Positions 27,500 through 36,176 of a DNA stretch of 64,000 nt are shown in pieces. How positions within the stretch are numbered: the first letter of the stretch is position 1; each line of letters starts with the position of its first letter. Origin of the DNA: Pseudomonadota bacterium. Lineage in GTDB: Bacteria > Pseudomonadota > Gammaproteobacteria > Burkholderiales > Burkholderiaceae_C. The notes under the pieces are model-generated. The model was not told the origin of the DNA and did not search any database. It saw only the letters and a program-made list of their open reading frames with translations. The stretch covers positions 62,001 through 126,000 of the forward strand of contig JAKOYD010000107.1 in the NCBI GenBank assembly GCA_029780695.1, in the 5' to 3' direction. A program made the translations under genes and the position numbers.

Positions 27500-28678
27500 A
27501 ACCTGCCTGCAGACCCCAGCCGCGCCGAGCCTTGGATCGACTGGGGCAAGGCGCTGGCTTCGCAGCTCATCGTCTGGCACCACCTGGCGCACTACGGGCC
27601 GCTGGCGGCGCGTGCGCGGGCGGCGCTGCCGCGCACCGTCGACTGGCTGGACCAGCGCGCGCTGCTGGCGGTGCAGGTGTTTCTGGTCATGGCCGGCTAC
27701 CTGGCGGCGCTCAGCCTGTGGCCGCAACCCGGCCAGCCGCGCGCGACGCTGGCCGACTGGCCGCGCCGCATCGGCCAGCGCTGGCAGCGCCTGATGCCGA
27801 TGTATCTGGCCGCGTTGGGCCTGGCGGTGGCGTGCGCCGCGCTGGCGCGCCGCTGGATGAGCGACCCCGACACGCCCGCCGCCCCGACGCTGGCGCAGCT
27901 GCTGGCCCATTTGGCCTTGCTGCAGGACGTGGCCGAGCAGCCCGCGCTGAGCGCCGGCGTCTGGTACGTGGCCATCGACTTTCAGCTGTTTGCGCTGCTG
28001 GCGGCGCTGGCCGGCGCCGCCGCGCTGTGGCGCACGCCCGCCACGCCGCTGCCCGCCGGACGCGGCCGCCTGCGCACGCGGCCCCGCGCGCTGCCGGTGG
28101 CGCCGGCCACGCACTGGCGCACCGCGGTCAGCGTCGGGCTGCTGGCGGGGCTGGCGCTGGCGTCGCTGACGCTGTTCAACCGCCAGCCGGGCGGTGACGT
28201 GTGGGCCACCTATTTCATCGGCGCCTACGCACTGGGCGTGCTGGCCGCCTGGGGCGCGGCCGGTAGCCAGCGCGCGGGCTGGTGCGCGCTGATCGTCGCG
28301 CTGGGCGCCGCCGGCCTGTGGCTGCAATGGCGCGACCGGCTGGCGCTGGCGTTGGTGGTGGCCCTGGTGCTGCTGTGGCAGCCGAGCCACGCCTGGCTGG
28401 CCCGCGTGCGCCTGGCGCGCGCGGTGGCGTGGCTGGCCAGCGCGTCGTACGCGCTGTTTCTGGTGCACTACCCCATCAGCCTGCTGGTCAACGCGGCCTT
28501 CGAGCGCTGGCTGCCCGACGGCCCCGGGCTGGCCGTGCTGGGCCTGTTCACCGCCTGGCTGGCCAGCCTGGGCGCGGCCGCGGTGCTGTGGTCGGCGCTG
28601 GAGCGCGGGGCCTGGCGCCGCTGGCTGCATCTGCCGCGCGCCGACGCCCCGGCGCTGAAGCCGGAATCACAGGCATGA
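27494..28678 (+). CDS. Acyltransferase-3 family membrane protein
   Basis: A 394-residue inner-membrane protein with about ten hydrophobic segments. The start of the acyltransferase-3 domain is visible as WIDWGKALASQLIVWHHLA, with the family's essential His in the first helix, and the FLVMAGYLAALS segment follows. The C-terminal SYALFLVHYPISLLVN is also typical. Members O-acetylate or succinylate cell-surface glycans; the target is unknown. ATG 27494 lies inside a dispersed element and lacks a ribosome-binding site, but no other ATG or GTG fits the conserved N-terminus. Its stop overlaps the next gene (ATGA). Confidence 0.85.
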   Translation: MSNLPADPSRAEPWIDWGKALASQLIVWHHLAHYGPLAARARAALPRTVDWLDQRALLAVQVFLVMAGYLAALSLWPQPGQPRATLADWPRRIGQRWQRLMPMYLAALGLAVACAALARRWMSDPDTPAAPTLAQLLAHLALLQDVAEQPALSAGVWYVAIDFQLFALLAALAGAAALWRTPATPLPAGRGRLRTRPRALPVAPATHWRTAVSVGLLAGLALASLTLFNRQPGGDVWATYFIGAYALGVLAAWGAAGSQRAGWCALIVALGAAGLWLQWRDRLALALVVALVLLWQPSHAWLARVRLARAVAWLASASYALFLVHYPISLLVNAAFERWLPDGPGLAVLGLFTAWLASLGAAAVLWSALERGAWRRWLHLPRADAPALKPESQA

Positions 28679-29226
28679 CGAACCTTGCCCCGCACGTGCT
28701 GATCCTGCCCGGCTGGCAGAACAGCGGCCCCGCGCATTGGCAAAGCCGCTGGGAGCAGCTTTACGGCTACGCGCGCGTGCAGCAGCACGACTGGATGCGC
28801 CCGCTGCGCGGCGACTGGACGGCGCGGCTCGAAGAGGTGGTGCTGGCGCAGGACGGCCCGGTGCTGCTGGCCGCGCACAGCCTGGGCTGCATTTTGACCG
28901 CGTGGTGGGCCGCGCATTCGCGCCACGCCGGGCGCGTGGCCGGCGCGCTGCTGGTGGCGCCGCCCGACATCGAGCGCGACGACAACCGCCAGCAGATTCC
29001 CGGCTGGGCGCCGCCCGCGCGCCAGCGCCTGCCGTTTCGCAGCATCGTCGTGGCCAGCAGTGACGACCCCTTCGGCAGCCTCGAATCGGCCAGCCGCCTG
29101 GCGGCCGACTGGGGCAGCGACTTCGTCAGCCTGGGCGCGCGCGGCCACATCAACGCCGAATCCGGCCTGGGCGACTGGGACGAAGGGCATGACCTGCTGC
29201 GCTCGCTGCAGGCGCGGGCGCCATGA
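28675..29226 (+). CDS. RBBP9/YdeN-family serine hydrolase
   Basis: A 183-residue small alpha/beta hydrolase. The N-terminus LILPGWQNSGPAHWQSRWE is diagnostic of the RBBP9/YdeN family. The nucleophile elbow reads AHSLG (S69), the acid lies in SSDDPFG, and the histidine in ARGHINAESGLGDW. The substrate is unknown. The start overlaps the acyltransferase stop and the stop overlaps the FosX-like gene, so it is the second link in a four-gene overlapping chain between parA and parB. Confidence 0.9.
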   Translation: MTNLAPHVLILPGWQNSGPAHWQSRWEQLYGYARVQQHDWMRPLRGDWTARLEEVVLAQDGPVLLAAHSLGCILTAWWAAHSRHAGRVAGALLVAPPDIERDDNRQQIPGWAPPARQRLPFRSIVVASSDDPFGSLESASRLAADWGSDFVSLGARGHINAESGLGDWDEGHDLLRSLQARAP

Positions 29227-29651
29227 GCATCCGCGCGCTCAGCCACCTGACCTTCATCGTGCGCGACCTGGACCGCGCCGCGCGCTTCTTCTGCGACGGC
29301 CTGGGCGCGCGCGAGGTGTATGACAGCGCCGTCCGCAACTTTTCACTCTCGCGCGAGAAATTCTTCGACCTGAACGGCCTGTGGCTGGTCGCCATGCAAG
29401 GCGAGCCGCCGGCCGAGCGCAGCTACCGCCACGTCGCCTTCGCGGTCACCGAGGCCGAACTGCCGCAGTACGAGGCGCGGCTGCGCGGCATCGGGGCCGA
29501 GATCCGCCCGCCGCGCCCGCGCGTGGCCGGCGAAGGGCAGTCGCTGTACTTTCACGACTTCGACAACCACCTGTTCGAGTTGCACACCGGCACACTCGAT
29601 GAGCGCCTGGCGCGCTATGGTTCGGCATCGCCGATTCAAGGACCGCCATGA
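29223..29651 (+). CDS. fosX: FosX-like fosfomycin epoxide hydrolase (VOC superfamily)
   Basis: A 142-residue vicinal-oxygen-chelate metalloenzyme. Metal ligands H8 (SHLTF), H70 (YRHVAF) and E119 (LFELH) are present. So is the FosX general base E45 in FSLSREKFFDLNGLW; FosA and FosB enzymes differ there. The GEGQSLYFHDFDNHLFELH segment and the ERLARY tail match FosX closely. FosX opens the fosfomycin epoxide with water, given Mn2+. This is therefore a probable intrinsic fosfomycin-resistance or related epoxide-detoxifying enzyme. Activity against the drug is inferred from motifs only. It overlaps both neighbours by four bases. Confidence 0.85.
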   Translation: MSIRALSHLTFIVRDLDRAARFFCDGLGAREVYDSAVRNFSLSREKFFDLNGLWLVAMQGEPPAERSYRHVAFAVTEAELPQYEARLRGIGAEIRPPRPRVAGEGQSLYFHDFDNHLFELHTGTLDERLARYGSASPIQGPP

Positions 29652-30223
29652 AACCCGCTTTGCTCATCATCGACGTGCAACAGGCTCTGTGCGAAGGCCC
29701 GGGCGCAGCCTTCGATGCCCCGGCCGTCATTGACCGCATCAACGCGCTGGCGGTGGCCGCCCGGGCGGCGGGCGCGCCGGTCATCTGGGTGCAGCACGAG
29801 GACGACGGCACGCTGCGCCACGACACGCGCGGCTGGCAACTGGCCGACGGGCTGCACGCGCAGCCCGCCGACGGGCGTCTGCGCAAGACCACGCCCGACG
29901 CCTTTCACCGCACCGGGCTCGCGGAGCGGTTGCAGCAGCACGGCGCCGACACGCTGATCGTGTGCGGCATGCACACCGAATTCTGTGTCGACACCACCTG
30001 CCGGCGCGCGCTGGCGCTGGGCTGGCCGGTGCTGCTGGCGCAAGACGCGCACACCTCGGCCGGCAACGCCGTGCTGTCGCCGCAGCAGGTCATCGCGCAC
30101 CACAACGCCACGCTGACGAATATCGCCAGCTTCGGCCCGCGCGTGCAGACCTGGCCCACCGACGCGCTGATCGCGGCGCTGGCAGGCCGGCTGACGCCGC
30201 AGGGCATGGCGGGCAGGCAATAA
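29648..30223 (+). CDS. Isochorismatase-family cysteine hydrolase
   Basis: A 191-residue cytosolic hydrolase with the catalytic triad of the isochorismatase/nicotinamidase fold: D9 (LLIIDVQQ), K80 (RLRKTTPDAF) and C113 (HTEFCVDTT). The Ile-rich strand before Asp9 and the GMHTEFCVDTTCRRA helix are standard. The substrate is unknown. The start overlaps fosX, and parB follows by 6 bp. It is the last of the four genes inserted between parA and parB. Confidence 0.9.
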   Translation: MKPALLIIDVQQALCEGPGAAFDAPAVIDRINALAVAARAAGAPVIWVQHEDDGTLRHDTRGWQLADGLHAQPADGRLRKTTPDAFHRTGLAERLQQHGADTLIVCGMHTEFCVDTTCRRALALGWPVLLAQDAHTSAGNAVLSPQQVIAHHNATLTNIASFGPRVQTWPTDALIAALAGRLTPQGMAGRQ

Positions 30224-30229
30224 TCCGCC

Positions 30230-31216
30230 ATGGTCACCAAGAAACCCAAGGGCCTGGGGCGCGGCCTTGACGCGCTGCTCGGCCCCAGCCTGTCGCCCGG
30301 CGCGGCGGACGACGCGCAAGCCGCCACGCCGGCGGGCACGCCCATGATGATGTCGCTGGCCGACCTGCGGCCCGGCCAGTACCAGCCCCGCACGCGCATG
30401 GACGAAGGCGCGCTGTACGAGCTGGCCGAAAGCATCAAGTCGCAGGGCATCATGCAGCCGATCCTGGTTCGGCGTTTGGCATCAAAATCGGCACCAGCGC
30501 TTGCTGGTAGCGCAGATATTGCTATCAATAGTGCAGCATCGTACGAAATCATCGCCGGCGAGCGCCGCTTTCGCGCGGCGCGCCTGGCCGGTCTGACCGA
30601 AGTGCCGGTGCTGCTGCGCGACGTGCCCGACGAGGCCGCCGCCGCCATGGCGCTGATCGAGAACATCCAGCGCGAAGACCTGAACCCGCTGGAAGAGGCG
30701 CAGGGCATCCAGCGCCTGATCGGCGAATTCGGCCTGACGCACGAGCAGGCCGCGCAGGCCGTGGGCCGCAGCCGCAGCGCCGCCAGCAACCTGCTGCGCC
30801 TGCTGCAGCTCACCGAGCCGGTGCAGACCATGCTGATGGCCGGCGACATCGACATGGGTCACGCGCGCGCCCTGCTGGGGCTGGAGGGCGCGGCCCAGAT
30901 CACCGCCGCCAACCAGGTCACGTCACGCAAGATGTCGGTGCGCGAGGCCGAGGCGCTGGTCAAGCGCCTGGGCGCCGAATTCAACCTGACGGCGCCGCGC
31001 AAGCCGGCGCAGGGCGGGGCCGACAAGCCGGGCGACGTGCGCCGTGTCGAAGAAGAGCTGTCCGACCTGCTGACCGCGCAGGTCGAGGTGCGCGTGAAAA
31101 AGCGCGCCAAGCGCGCCGGGCGCATGGAACAGACCGGCGAGGTGGCGATCCAGTTCGGCTCGCTGGACGAATTGAACGGCCTGATTGAGCGGCTGCGCGC
31201 CCTGGGCGGCGCCTGA
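30230..31216 (+). CDS. parB: Chromosome-partitioning protein ParB
   Basis: A 328-residue parS-binding CTPase clamp. The N-terminal ParA-interacting motif GLGRGLDALLG is at 8-18. The ParB/Srx domain includes QYQPRT and the CTP motif GERRFRAARLAG. The helix-turn-helix (THEQAAQAVGRSRSAASNLLRLL) and a C-terminal dimerisation domain follow. Between IMQPILVR and YEIIAGERRF, where relatives have only a few residues, there is an extra stretch of about 20 residues (82-104). It is encoded by an in-frame dispersed element (30481-30537). The insert lies close to the CTP-binding pocket. Confidence 0.95.
   Translation: MVTKKPKGLGRGLDALLGPSLSPGAADDAQAATPAGTPMMMSLADLRPGQYQPRTRMDEGALYELAESIKSQGIMQPILVRRLASKSAPALAGSADIAINSAASYEIIAGERRFRAARLAGLTEVPVLLRDVPDEAAAAMALIENIQREDLNPLEEAQGIQRLIGEFGLTHEQAAQAVGRSRSAASNLLRLLQLTEPVQTMLMAGDIDMGHARALLGLEGAAQITAANQVTSRKMSVREAEALVKRLGAEFNLTAPRKPAQGGADKPGDVRRVEEELSDLLTAQVEVRVKKRAKRAGRMEQTGEVAIQFGSLDELNGLIERLRALGGA
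30481..30537 (-). repeat. Dispersed 60-bp element, copy 8, in frame inside parB
   Basis: On the minus strand: CACTATTGATAGCAATATC, TGCGCTACC, AGCAAGCGCTGGTGCC, GATTTTGA. It inserts residues ASKSAPALAG and SADIAINSAAS into ParB without a stop codon. Confidence 0.85.
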
Positions 31217-31274
31217 ACAAGCGCCGTCCGCGTCATGGATCCGAAAGCCTTGCCCTTGAAGCCGCCCCGTGTCC

Positions 31275-31355
31275 TCGTCATTCCCGCGCGGGCGGGAATC
31301 CGCGCTGGCACCGGCAGCGGCCGTCTCTGGAACCCCGCCTGCGCGGGGATGACGG
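31275..31355. repeat. Paired ATTCCCGC inverted-repeat element, copy 2
   Basis: The left arm CGTCATTCCCGCGCGGGCGG (from 31276) and right arm TGGAACCCCGCCTGCGCGGG (from 31328, ending GATGACGG) face each other around a spacer of about 25 bp. It fills most of the gap after parB and could fold into a large stem. Confidence 0.8.
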
Positions 31356-31426
31356 ATATGGGTTTTTCAGGCCGCTGGATTTCCAGCCGTTAAGCTGCCG
31401 GCTTTTTCCGCCCGCCACCGCCCACC

Positions 31427-32179
31427 ATGCGCCTGAAGAATCCACGAGCCACGCGCCCGCCCGGCCTGCGCACGCTGGCCGCGCGGCTGGCGCGCCAGGG
31501 CGGCGGCGCCAACGCCGGTCCCGCGCTGGCCGTACGGGCCGCCCGGGCCAGCGTCGACCGCGTGCGCCGCGCCATGGACCTGGCGGTGGCGCGGTCGCCG
31601 CAATCGCTGTTTTTGCGCGAGCTGGTGGCCCAGCCGGCGGCCATGGGCGCGCTGTGCGCCAGTTCGCCCCGGCTGGCGCAGCGCATGGCGTCGTGGGTCG
31701 ATCCGGCTGCGCCGGGGCTGGTGGTGGAACTGGGCGGTGGCACCGGCGTCATCACCGCCGCGCTGCTGGCGCGCGGCGTGGCGCCGCAGCGGCTGGTGGT
31801 GGTCGAGCAGTCGGCCGCGCTGGCCGCGCACCTGGCGCGCCGCTTTCCGCTGGTGCATGTGGTGCATGGCGACGCTGCCGAGCTGCCGCGCCTGGCCGAA
31901 TCGCCCGCCTGGCCGCGCGGCGAGGGCGGTGCGCCGCTGGCGGTGCGCTGCATCGTGTCGGGCCTGCCGCTGCTGTCGATCCCGCTGCCGGTGCGCCAGC
32001 GCATCCTGCACGCCGGCGCGCAGGTGCTGGCGCCCGGTGGCCGCCTGCTGCAATTCACCTACGCCATGCGCGGGCCGTCGCTGTGGCAGGCGGCTGGGCT
32101 GGTCGGCCAGGCGCGCGAACGCGTGCTGGCCAACCTGCCGCCGGCGCGCATCGATGTGCTGGGGCACCAGGCGAGATAA
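31427..32179 (+). CDS. SAM-dependent methyltransferase, phospholipid N-methyltransferase-like
   Basis: A 250-residue class I methyltransferase. The SAM motif VVELGGGTGVITAALL is at about 98-113, and the acidic residue ending strand 2 is in VVVEQS. Upstream, the segment FLRELVAQPAAMGALCASSP matches the N-terminus of PmtA-like phospholipid N-methyltransferases, which methylate phosphatidylethanolamine. The basic first 40 residues could bind membrane lipid headgroups. A role in making phosphatidylcholine-type lipids is possible but not proven. It stands alone between two repeat-filled gaps. Confidence 0.72.
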   Translation: MRLKNPRATRPPGLRTLAARLARQGGGANAGPALAVRAARASVDRVRRAMDLAVARSPQSLFLRELVAQPAAMGALCASSPRLAQRMASWVDPAAPGLVVELGGGTGVITAALLARGVAPQRLVVVEQSAALAAHLARRFPLVHVVHGDAAELPRLAESPAWPRGEGGAPLAVRCIVSGLPLLSIPLPVRQRILHAGAQVLAPGGRLLQFTYAMRGPSLWQAAGLVGQARERVLANLPPARIDVLGHQAR

Positions 32180-32184
32180 GCGTC

Positions 32185-32237
32185 TTTTAGGCTCTGAGCG
32201 CAGGCCTACCCAGCGCAGGATGCTATCAATAGTGTAG
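32185..32237 (-). repeat. Dispersed 60-bp element, copy 9
   Basis: On the minus strand: CTACACTATTGATAGCATCC, TGCGCTGGG, GGCCTGCGCTC, GAGCCTAAAA. It lies directly after the methyltransferase stop. Confidence 0.8.
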
Positions 32238-32385
32238 TTTTCGGGTTTGCAGGCGGCGCTTGGCGCTCCTGCACGCCGCCGCTGGAGTGCGCCGCGCACG
32301 GGAGCCAGTCACCAGCGGTTACCATTTGTACATGGGCCGCACGCTTGCGGCTGGCCGGCGCCCGAAGCGCGAGGAAATTGCTGCC

Positions 32386-34908
32386 ATGAAAAAGTCTTCG
32401 ACCCCTCCAGACCGCGCGCGTCCCCTGCGCCGCGGCGCATTGCTGGGCGGCGGCCTGCTGCTGGCCGGCGCCGCACACGCGGGCATGGTGACCGACGCGC
32501 ACGGCAACGTCGGCTACGACAGCGCGGCCGAATGCGATGCGGCGGTGCAGGCCGGCAGCGCGCGCTTTTACCAGCCGGTCACCACGCGGCCGCCGGCGCG
32601 CCAGAAGGGCGAAGCCGCGGTGCGCACCATCGCCCTGCGTGAACTGGCCAGCGCCACGGCGCAGGCGGCGGGCCTGCGCTACAGCGCCGCCGACTACGCG
32701 CGCGGCGCGTGCGACTTAGGCATCCGCCACGTCAAGGGCCGCCCCGACATCACGCCCGAGCTGGTCGGCAAGTGGGTGCCGTTCAGCCCCGACATGCGGC
32801 TCAACCTGTACAGCGACGCCGCCGGCCAGCCGCTGCGCGTGACCATGGCGCACTGCGACAACGGCTTTTCAGGCCATCTGCCGCGCCCCGTGCCGCCCGC
32901 GCCCAGCGTGGCCGTGCAGGTGGTGGCGCCGCAGCCGTCGCCCAACCAGTGCTTTGCCCACATCCTGCACCCGGCGCGTTTTGAAACGCGCAGCGAGCAG
33001 GTGCTGATCGCCCCCGCCACGCGCCGCGAAGAAGTGGTGCCCGCCACCTGGCGCGCCGTCACCGAGCAGGTGCTGGTGCAGCCCGAAACGCGCCGCCAGG
33101 TGGCCGTGCCGGCCGAGCTGGGCACCGTGACCGAGAACGTGGTGCTGCGCCCCGCCGGCACGCGCGACGAACCGGTGGCGCCCACCTTCAGGACCACCAC
33201 CGAACAACTGCAGACCAAGGCGCCGTCCACCCGCGTCGAGGTGCTGCCGCCGGTGTACCGGACCGAGATGCGGCGCGTCGTCGACGTGCCCGAGCACACC
33301 GTGCAGCGCGTGGTGCCGGCCGTCTACAAGGAGGTCGAGGAGACGGTGCAGGTCAGCCCCGCCACCACCCGCACCGAAGCCGTGCCGGCGCGCTACCGCA
33401 CCGAGGTCGAGCGCGTGCTGGTGCGCCCCGAGGTCGTGCAGTACGTGCCGGTGCGCCTGCCCACGCGCCCGGTGGCCGAGCAGCGCCTGCGCGCCGACGC
33501 CACCACCCGCGTCGAGCCGGTGGCGCCCGTGATGCAGACCGTGGTCGAGCCGGTCGAGGTGCGCCCGGCCACGGTGCGCAAGGTCGAGGTGCCGGCCGCC
33601 TACGAAATCGTCACCGAGCAGGTCAAGATCAGCGAGCCCTACCGCGAATGGCGGCGTGGCCGCGCCTGGGTGGGCCAGGCCATCGAGGTGGTGCCGCTGC
33701 GCGGCTTCATCGTCGACCCGGCCGGCCAGTTCAAGGGCTACAACGTGGCTGGCCGCACGCTGGTGCCGGCGGCCAGCGGCGGCGCCTCGCGCGGCATCGT
33801 CGACATTGGCGCCACGCCGGCCGACAACAGCCAGTTCGAAGACGACGTGTGGTGCCTGGTCGAAGTGCCCGCCCAATACCAGACCGTGCAACGCAAGGTG
33901 CTGAAGGCGCCCGCCACCACCAGCGACATCGCCGTGCCGGCCGAATACAAGAACGTCACGCGCCAGGTGGTGCTGCGCGAGGCCACGCAGCGCGTGGTGC
34001 CGGTGCCGGCCGTCTACCACAGCGTCTATCGGCAGGAAGTGGACTTCGAGCGCGCCCGCGCGCTGGGCTACCAGTTCGACCCCAGCGGCGAACTGGTGGC
34101 CACGCCCAGCGGCCAGCGGCTGGTGCGCGCGGCGGCGGTGGCCAGCCAGCCCGGCGTGCAGATCGACCGCGCGAGCCTGGCGCTGGGGCCGGATAGCTGG
34201 GTGCGCGAAGTGCGCATTCCGGCCGAATACCGCAACGTGACGCGCTACGTGCCCGAGCAGCCGGCCGGCGTGCGCGTGGTCGACGTGCCGGCGGCGGTGC
34301 GCACCATCAAGCGCCGCGTCGAAGTGCAACCTGCCCGCACCGAAACCGTGCTGGTGCCCGCCACCTACAAGACCGTGCCGACGCAGGTGCTGGTGCGCGC
34401 CGAAACCACCCGCGCCGTGCCCGAGCCGGGCGAATACCAGGCCGTCACCCGCTACGAACTGGACCAGCCCGCCAGCCTGCGCCAGGTCGCCGTGCCCGCG
34501 CTGGTGCAGCCGATGCAGCGGCCCGTCGTCACGCGCGCCGCCAGCGTGCGCGACGAAGTCGTGCCCGCCGTCTACCGCACCGAAACGCGCCAGGTCATCG
34601 ACCAGCCCGCCAGCACGCGCTGGGTCGACGTGCCCGCGCAGTACGAAACGCTGACCTGGCAGGTCAAGGTAGCCGAAGCGCGCGAAGAGCGGCGCGAAGT
34701 CATGTGCGAGACCAACACGCACCCCGACAAGATCCGCGACGTGCAGCGCGCGCTGCAGGCGGCCGGCTTCGGCCCCGCCGCCGCTGACGGCGTGCTGGCC
34801 GCGCCCACGCTGGACGCCGTGGCGCGCTACCAGCAGGCGCGCGGCCTGCCGGTGCACGGTTACCTCGACGTTGACACCGTGCGCGCCCTGGGCGTGGCAC
34901 CAAACTGA
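32386..34908 (+). CDS. Large secreted 23-residue-repeat protein with C-terminal peptidoglycan-binding domain
   Basis: An 840-residue protein that I do not recognise as a named family. ATG 32386 (GAGGAA upstream) gives a signal peptide (ALLGGGLLLAGAAHA). Residues about 35-200 are a non-repeated head with several cysteines. From residue 204 at least nine exact 23-residue units run in register, with pattern E-x-V-x-V-x-P-A-T-x-R-x-x-x-V-P-A-x-Y and ending near T-V-T. After two linkers (WRRGRAWVGQAIEVVPLRGF and a related DPSGELVATPSGQR region) a second block of about nine more follows. Residues about 783-840 form a PG_binding_1 domain (VQRALQAAGFGP, VARYQQARGLPVHGYLD). An elongated, cell-wall-anchored envelope protein is likely. 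The next two genes encode a CsgG-like and a peptidoglycan-binding lipoprotein. Confidence 0.75.
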   Translation: MKKSSTPPDRARPLRRGALLGGGLLLAGAAHAGMVTDAHGNVGYDSAAECDAAVQAGSARFYQPVTTRPPARQKGEAAVRTIALRELASATAQAAGLRYSAADYARGACDLGIRHVKGRPDITPELVGKWVPFSPDMRLNLYSDAAGQPLRVTMAHCDNGFSGHLPRPVPPAPSVAVQVVAPQPSPNQCFAHILHPARFETRSEQVLIAPATRREEVVPATWRAVTEQVLVQPETRRQVAVPAELGTVTENVVLRPAGTRDEPVAPTFRTTTEQLQTKAPSTRVEVLPPVYRTEMRRVVDVPEHTVQRVVPAVYKEVEETVQVSPATTRTEAVPARYRTEVERVLVRPEVVQYVPVRLPTRPVAEQRLRADATTRVEPVAPVMQTVVEPVEVRPATVRKVEVPAAYEIVTEQVKISEPYREWRRGRAWVGQAIEVVPLRGFIVDPAGQFKGYNVAGRTLVPAASGGASRGIVDIGATPADNSQFEDDVWCLVEVPAQYQTVQRKVLKAPATTSDIAVPAEYKNVTRQVVLREATQRVVPVPAVYHSVYRQEVDFERARALGYQFDPSGELVATPSGQRLVRAAAVASQPGVQIDRASLALGPDSWVREVRIPAEYRNVTRYVPEQPAGVRVVDVPAAVRTIKRRVEVQPARTETVLVPATYKTVPTQVLVRAETTRAVPEPGEYQAVTRYELDQPASLRQVAVPALVQPMQRPVVTRAASVRDEVVPAVYRTETRQVIDQPASTRWVDVPAQYETLTWQVKVAEAREERREVMCETNTHPDKIRDVQRALQAAGFGPAAADGVLAAPTLDAVARYQQARGLPVHGYLDVDTVRALGVAPN

Positions 34909-34912
34909 CGCC

Positions 34913-34971
34913 AATTGCTATTTTCTTGATAGCTTGATCCGCAATACAGGCAAGCGCTGAAACCATTTTTA
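34913..34971 (+). repeat. Dispersed 60-bp element, copy 10
   Basis: GCTATTTTCTTGATAGCTTG, then ATCCGC...GGCAAGCGCTG and CCATTTTTAG. It lies between the repeat protein and the CsgG-like gene. Confidence 0.85.
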
Positions 34972-35102
34972 GTGGTGCGCGGCGGCGCAATCCATCGCGC
35001 AGAGGATGGATGTGGTCATGCGCTGGTCGTATCATCGTGTATCGACCGGTCCAATCGCTGCACGCCGCAGCAGGACGCGAATCTTCACTGGAGTGGATCA
35101 AG

Positions 35103-36002
35103 ATGCAGAAAAATAAGTGGGCCGTGCTGGCGGCCGCGGGCGTGGCCGTGCTGCTGGCGGGCTGCGAAACCACTAACATGAAAATGGGCAGCCAGGACGC
35201 CAAGACCGTGGCCACCGGCGCCGCCGGCGGCGCCAGCGCGTCGGGCGAAAACACCCAGCTGGAGAAATGCGCGTCGCCCCTGGGCACCGTGTCGCTGGTC
35301 GAAAACGAACACGCCGGCTGGTACACCATCCTGCGCAACGAATACCGCCTGCCGCCCACCGCCAACCTGCTGCGCCTGCTGATCCAGCAGTCCAACTGCT
35401 TCGTGGTGGTCGAGCGCGGCGCCGCCGGCATGCGCGCCATGAACCGCGAGCGCGAGCTGATGGGCTCGGGCCAGATGCGCGGCGGCAGCAACTTCGGCGG
35501 CGGGCAGATGGTCGCGTCGGACTACGGGATGTCGCCCGAGATCATCTTCAGCGAAGGCAACACCGGCGGCATCGGTGGCGCGCTGGGCGGCCTGATCGGT
35601 GGCCGTGGCGGCGGCCTGCTGGGCGCCGTGGCAGCCGGCACCAAGACGCGCGAGGCGTCCACCATGCTGACGCTGGTCGACAACCGCTCGGGCGTGCAGG
35701 TCGCGGCGTCGGAAGGCAGCGCCTCCAAGACCGACTTCGGCGGCATGGGCGCGCTGTTCGGCGGCGTGGCCGGCGGTGGCCTGGGCGGCTACCAGAACAC
35801 GCCGCAGGGCAAGGTCATCACCGCCGCCTTCATGGACGCCTACAACCAGATGGTGCGCGCCGTGCGCAACTACCGCGCCCAGAGCGTGCAGGGCCAAGGC
35901 CTGGGTGGCGGCGGCCGGCTGGGCGTGGACGGCGGCGCCGCGCCGTCGCAGACCTACACTCCCCAGAACGCGCCCCGGTCCAACACGCGCCAGCGCCGTT
36001 GA
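35103..36002 (+). CDS. CsgG/HfaB-like outer-membrane lipoprotein
   Basis: A 299-residue lipoprotein with lipobox VLLAGC (Cys near residue 20). The sequence CFVVVERGAAGMRAMNRERE (about 99-118), the ASDYGMSPEIIFSEGN strand and a glycine-rich membrane-hairpin-like stretch (GGIGGALGGLIGGRGGG) fit the CsgG family. That family forms outer-membrane secretion pores for curli or holdfast attachment. The C-terminus is a Gln/Gly/Ser-rich tail. It lies 194 bp after the 23-residue-repeat protein, in the same direction. I infer that it might secrete or anchor that protein; a plain structural role remains possible. Confidence 0.78.
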   Translation: MQKNKWAVLAAAGVAVLLAGCETTNMKMGSQDAKTVATGAAGGASASGENTQLEKCASPLGTVSLVENEHAGWYTILRNEYRLPPTANLLRLLIQQSNCFVVVERGAAGMRAMNRERELMGSGQMRGGSNFGGGQMVASDYGMSPEIIFSEGNTGGIGGALGGLIGGRGGGLLGAVAAGTKTREASTMLTLVDNRSGVQVAASEGSASKTDFGGMGALFGGVAGGGLGGYQNTPQGKVITAAFMDAYNQMVRAVRNYRAQSVQGQGLGGGGRLGVDGGAAPSQTYTPQNAPRSNTRQRR

Positions 36003-36176
36003 ACGGTGGCTGACCGGACGCGCGGGCTGCCGCGCGCCGGTCGCGCCGCGCGCAAGGCGGCTGTGGCCCGTTCGCAGGCCCGCGCGCGCCCTGTTTTCGC
36101 ATCCGTTGTATCCTGCCGCAGCATGCGGCCGTGCCGCCCTGCGCACGGCGCCGCGCCCGCTCCACCTGAGGATCGT

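Noticed and set aside
33001..34690. Periodic DNA in the repeat-protein gene considered as a tandem satellite or CRISPR
   Set aside because: The 69-bp period is the 23-residue protein repeat. The bases are diverged while the protein pattern is kept, as expected for a coding repeat.
32869..34914. Minus-strand open frame of 681 codons opposite the 23-residue-repeat gene
   Set aside because: It mirrors the DNA repeats of the real gene, is His/Arg/Gly-rich, and has no start context.
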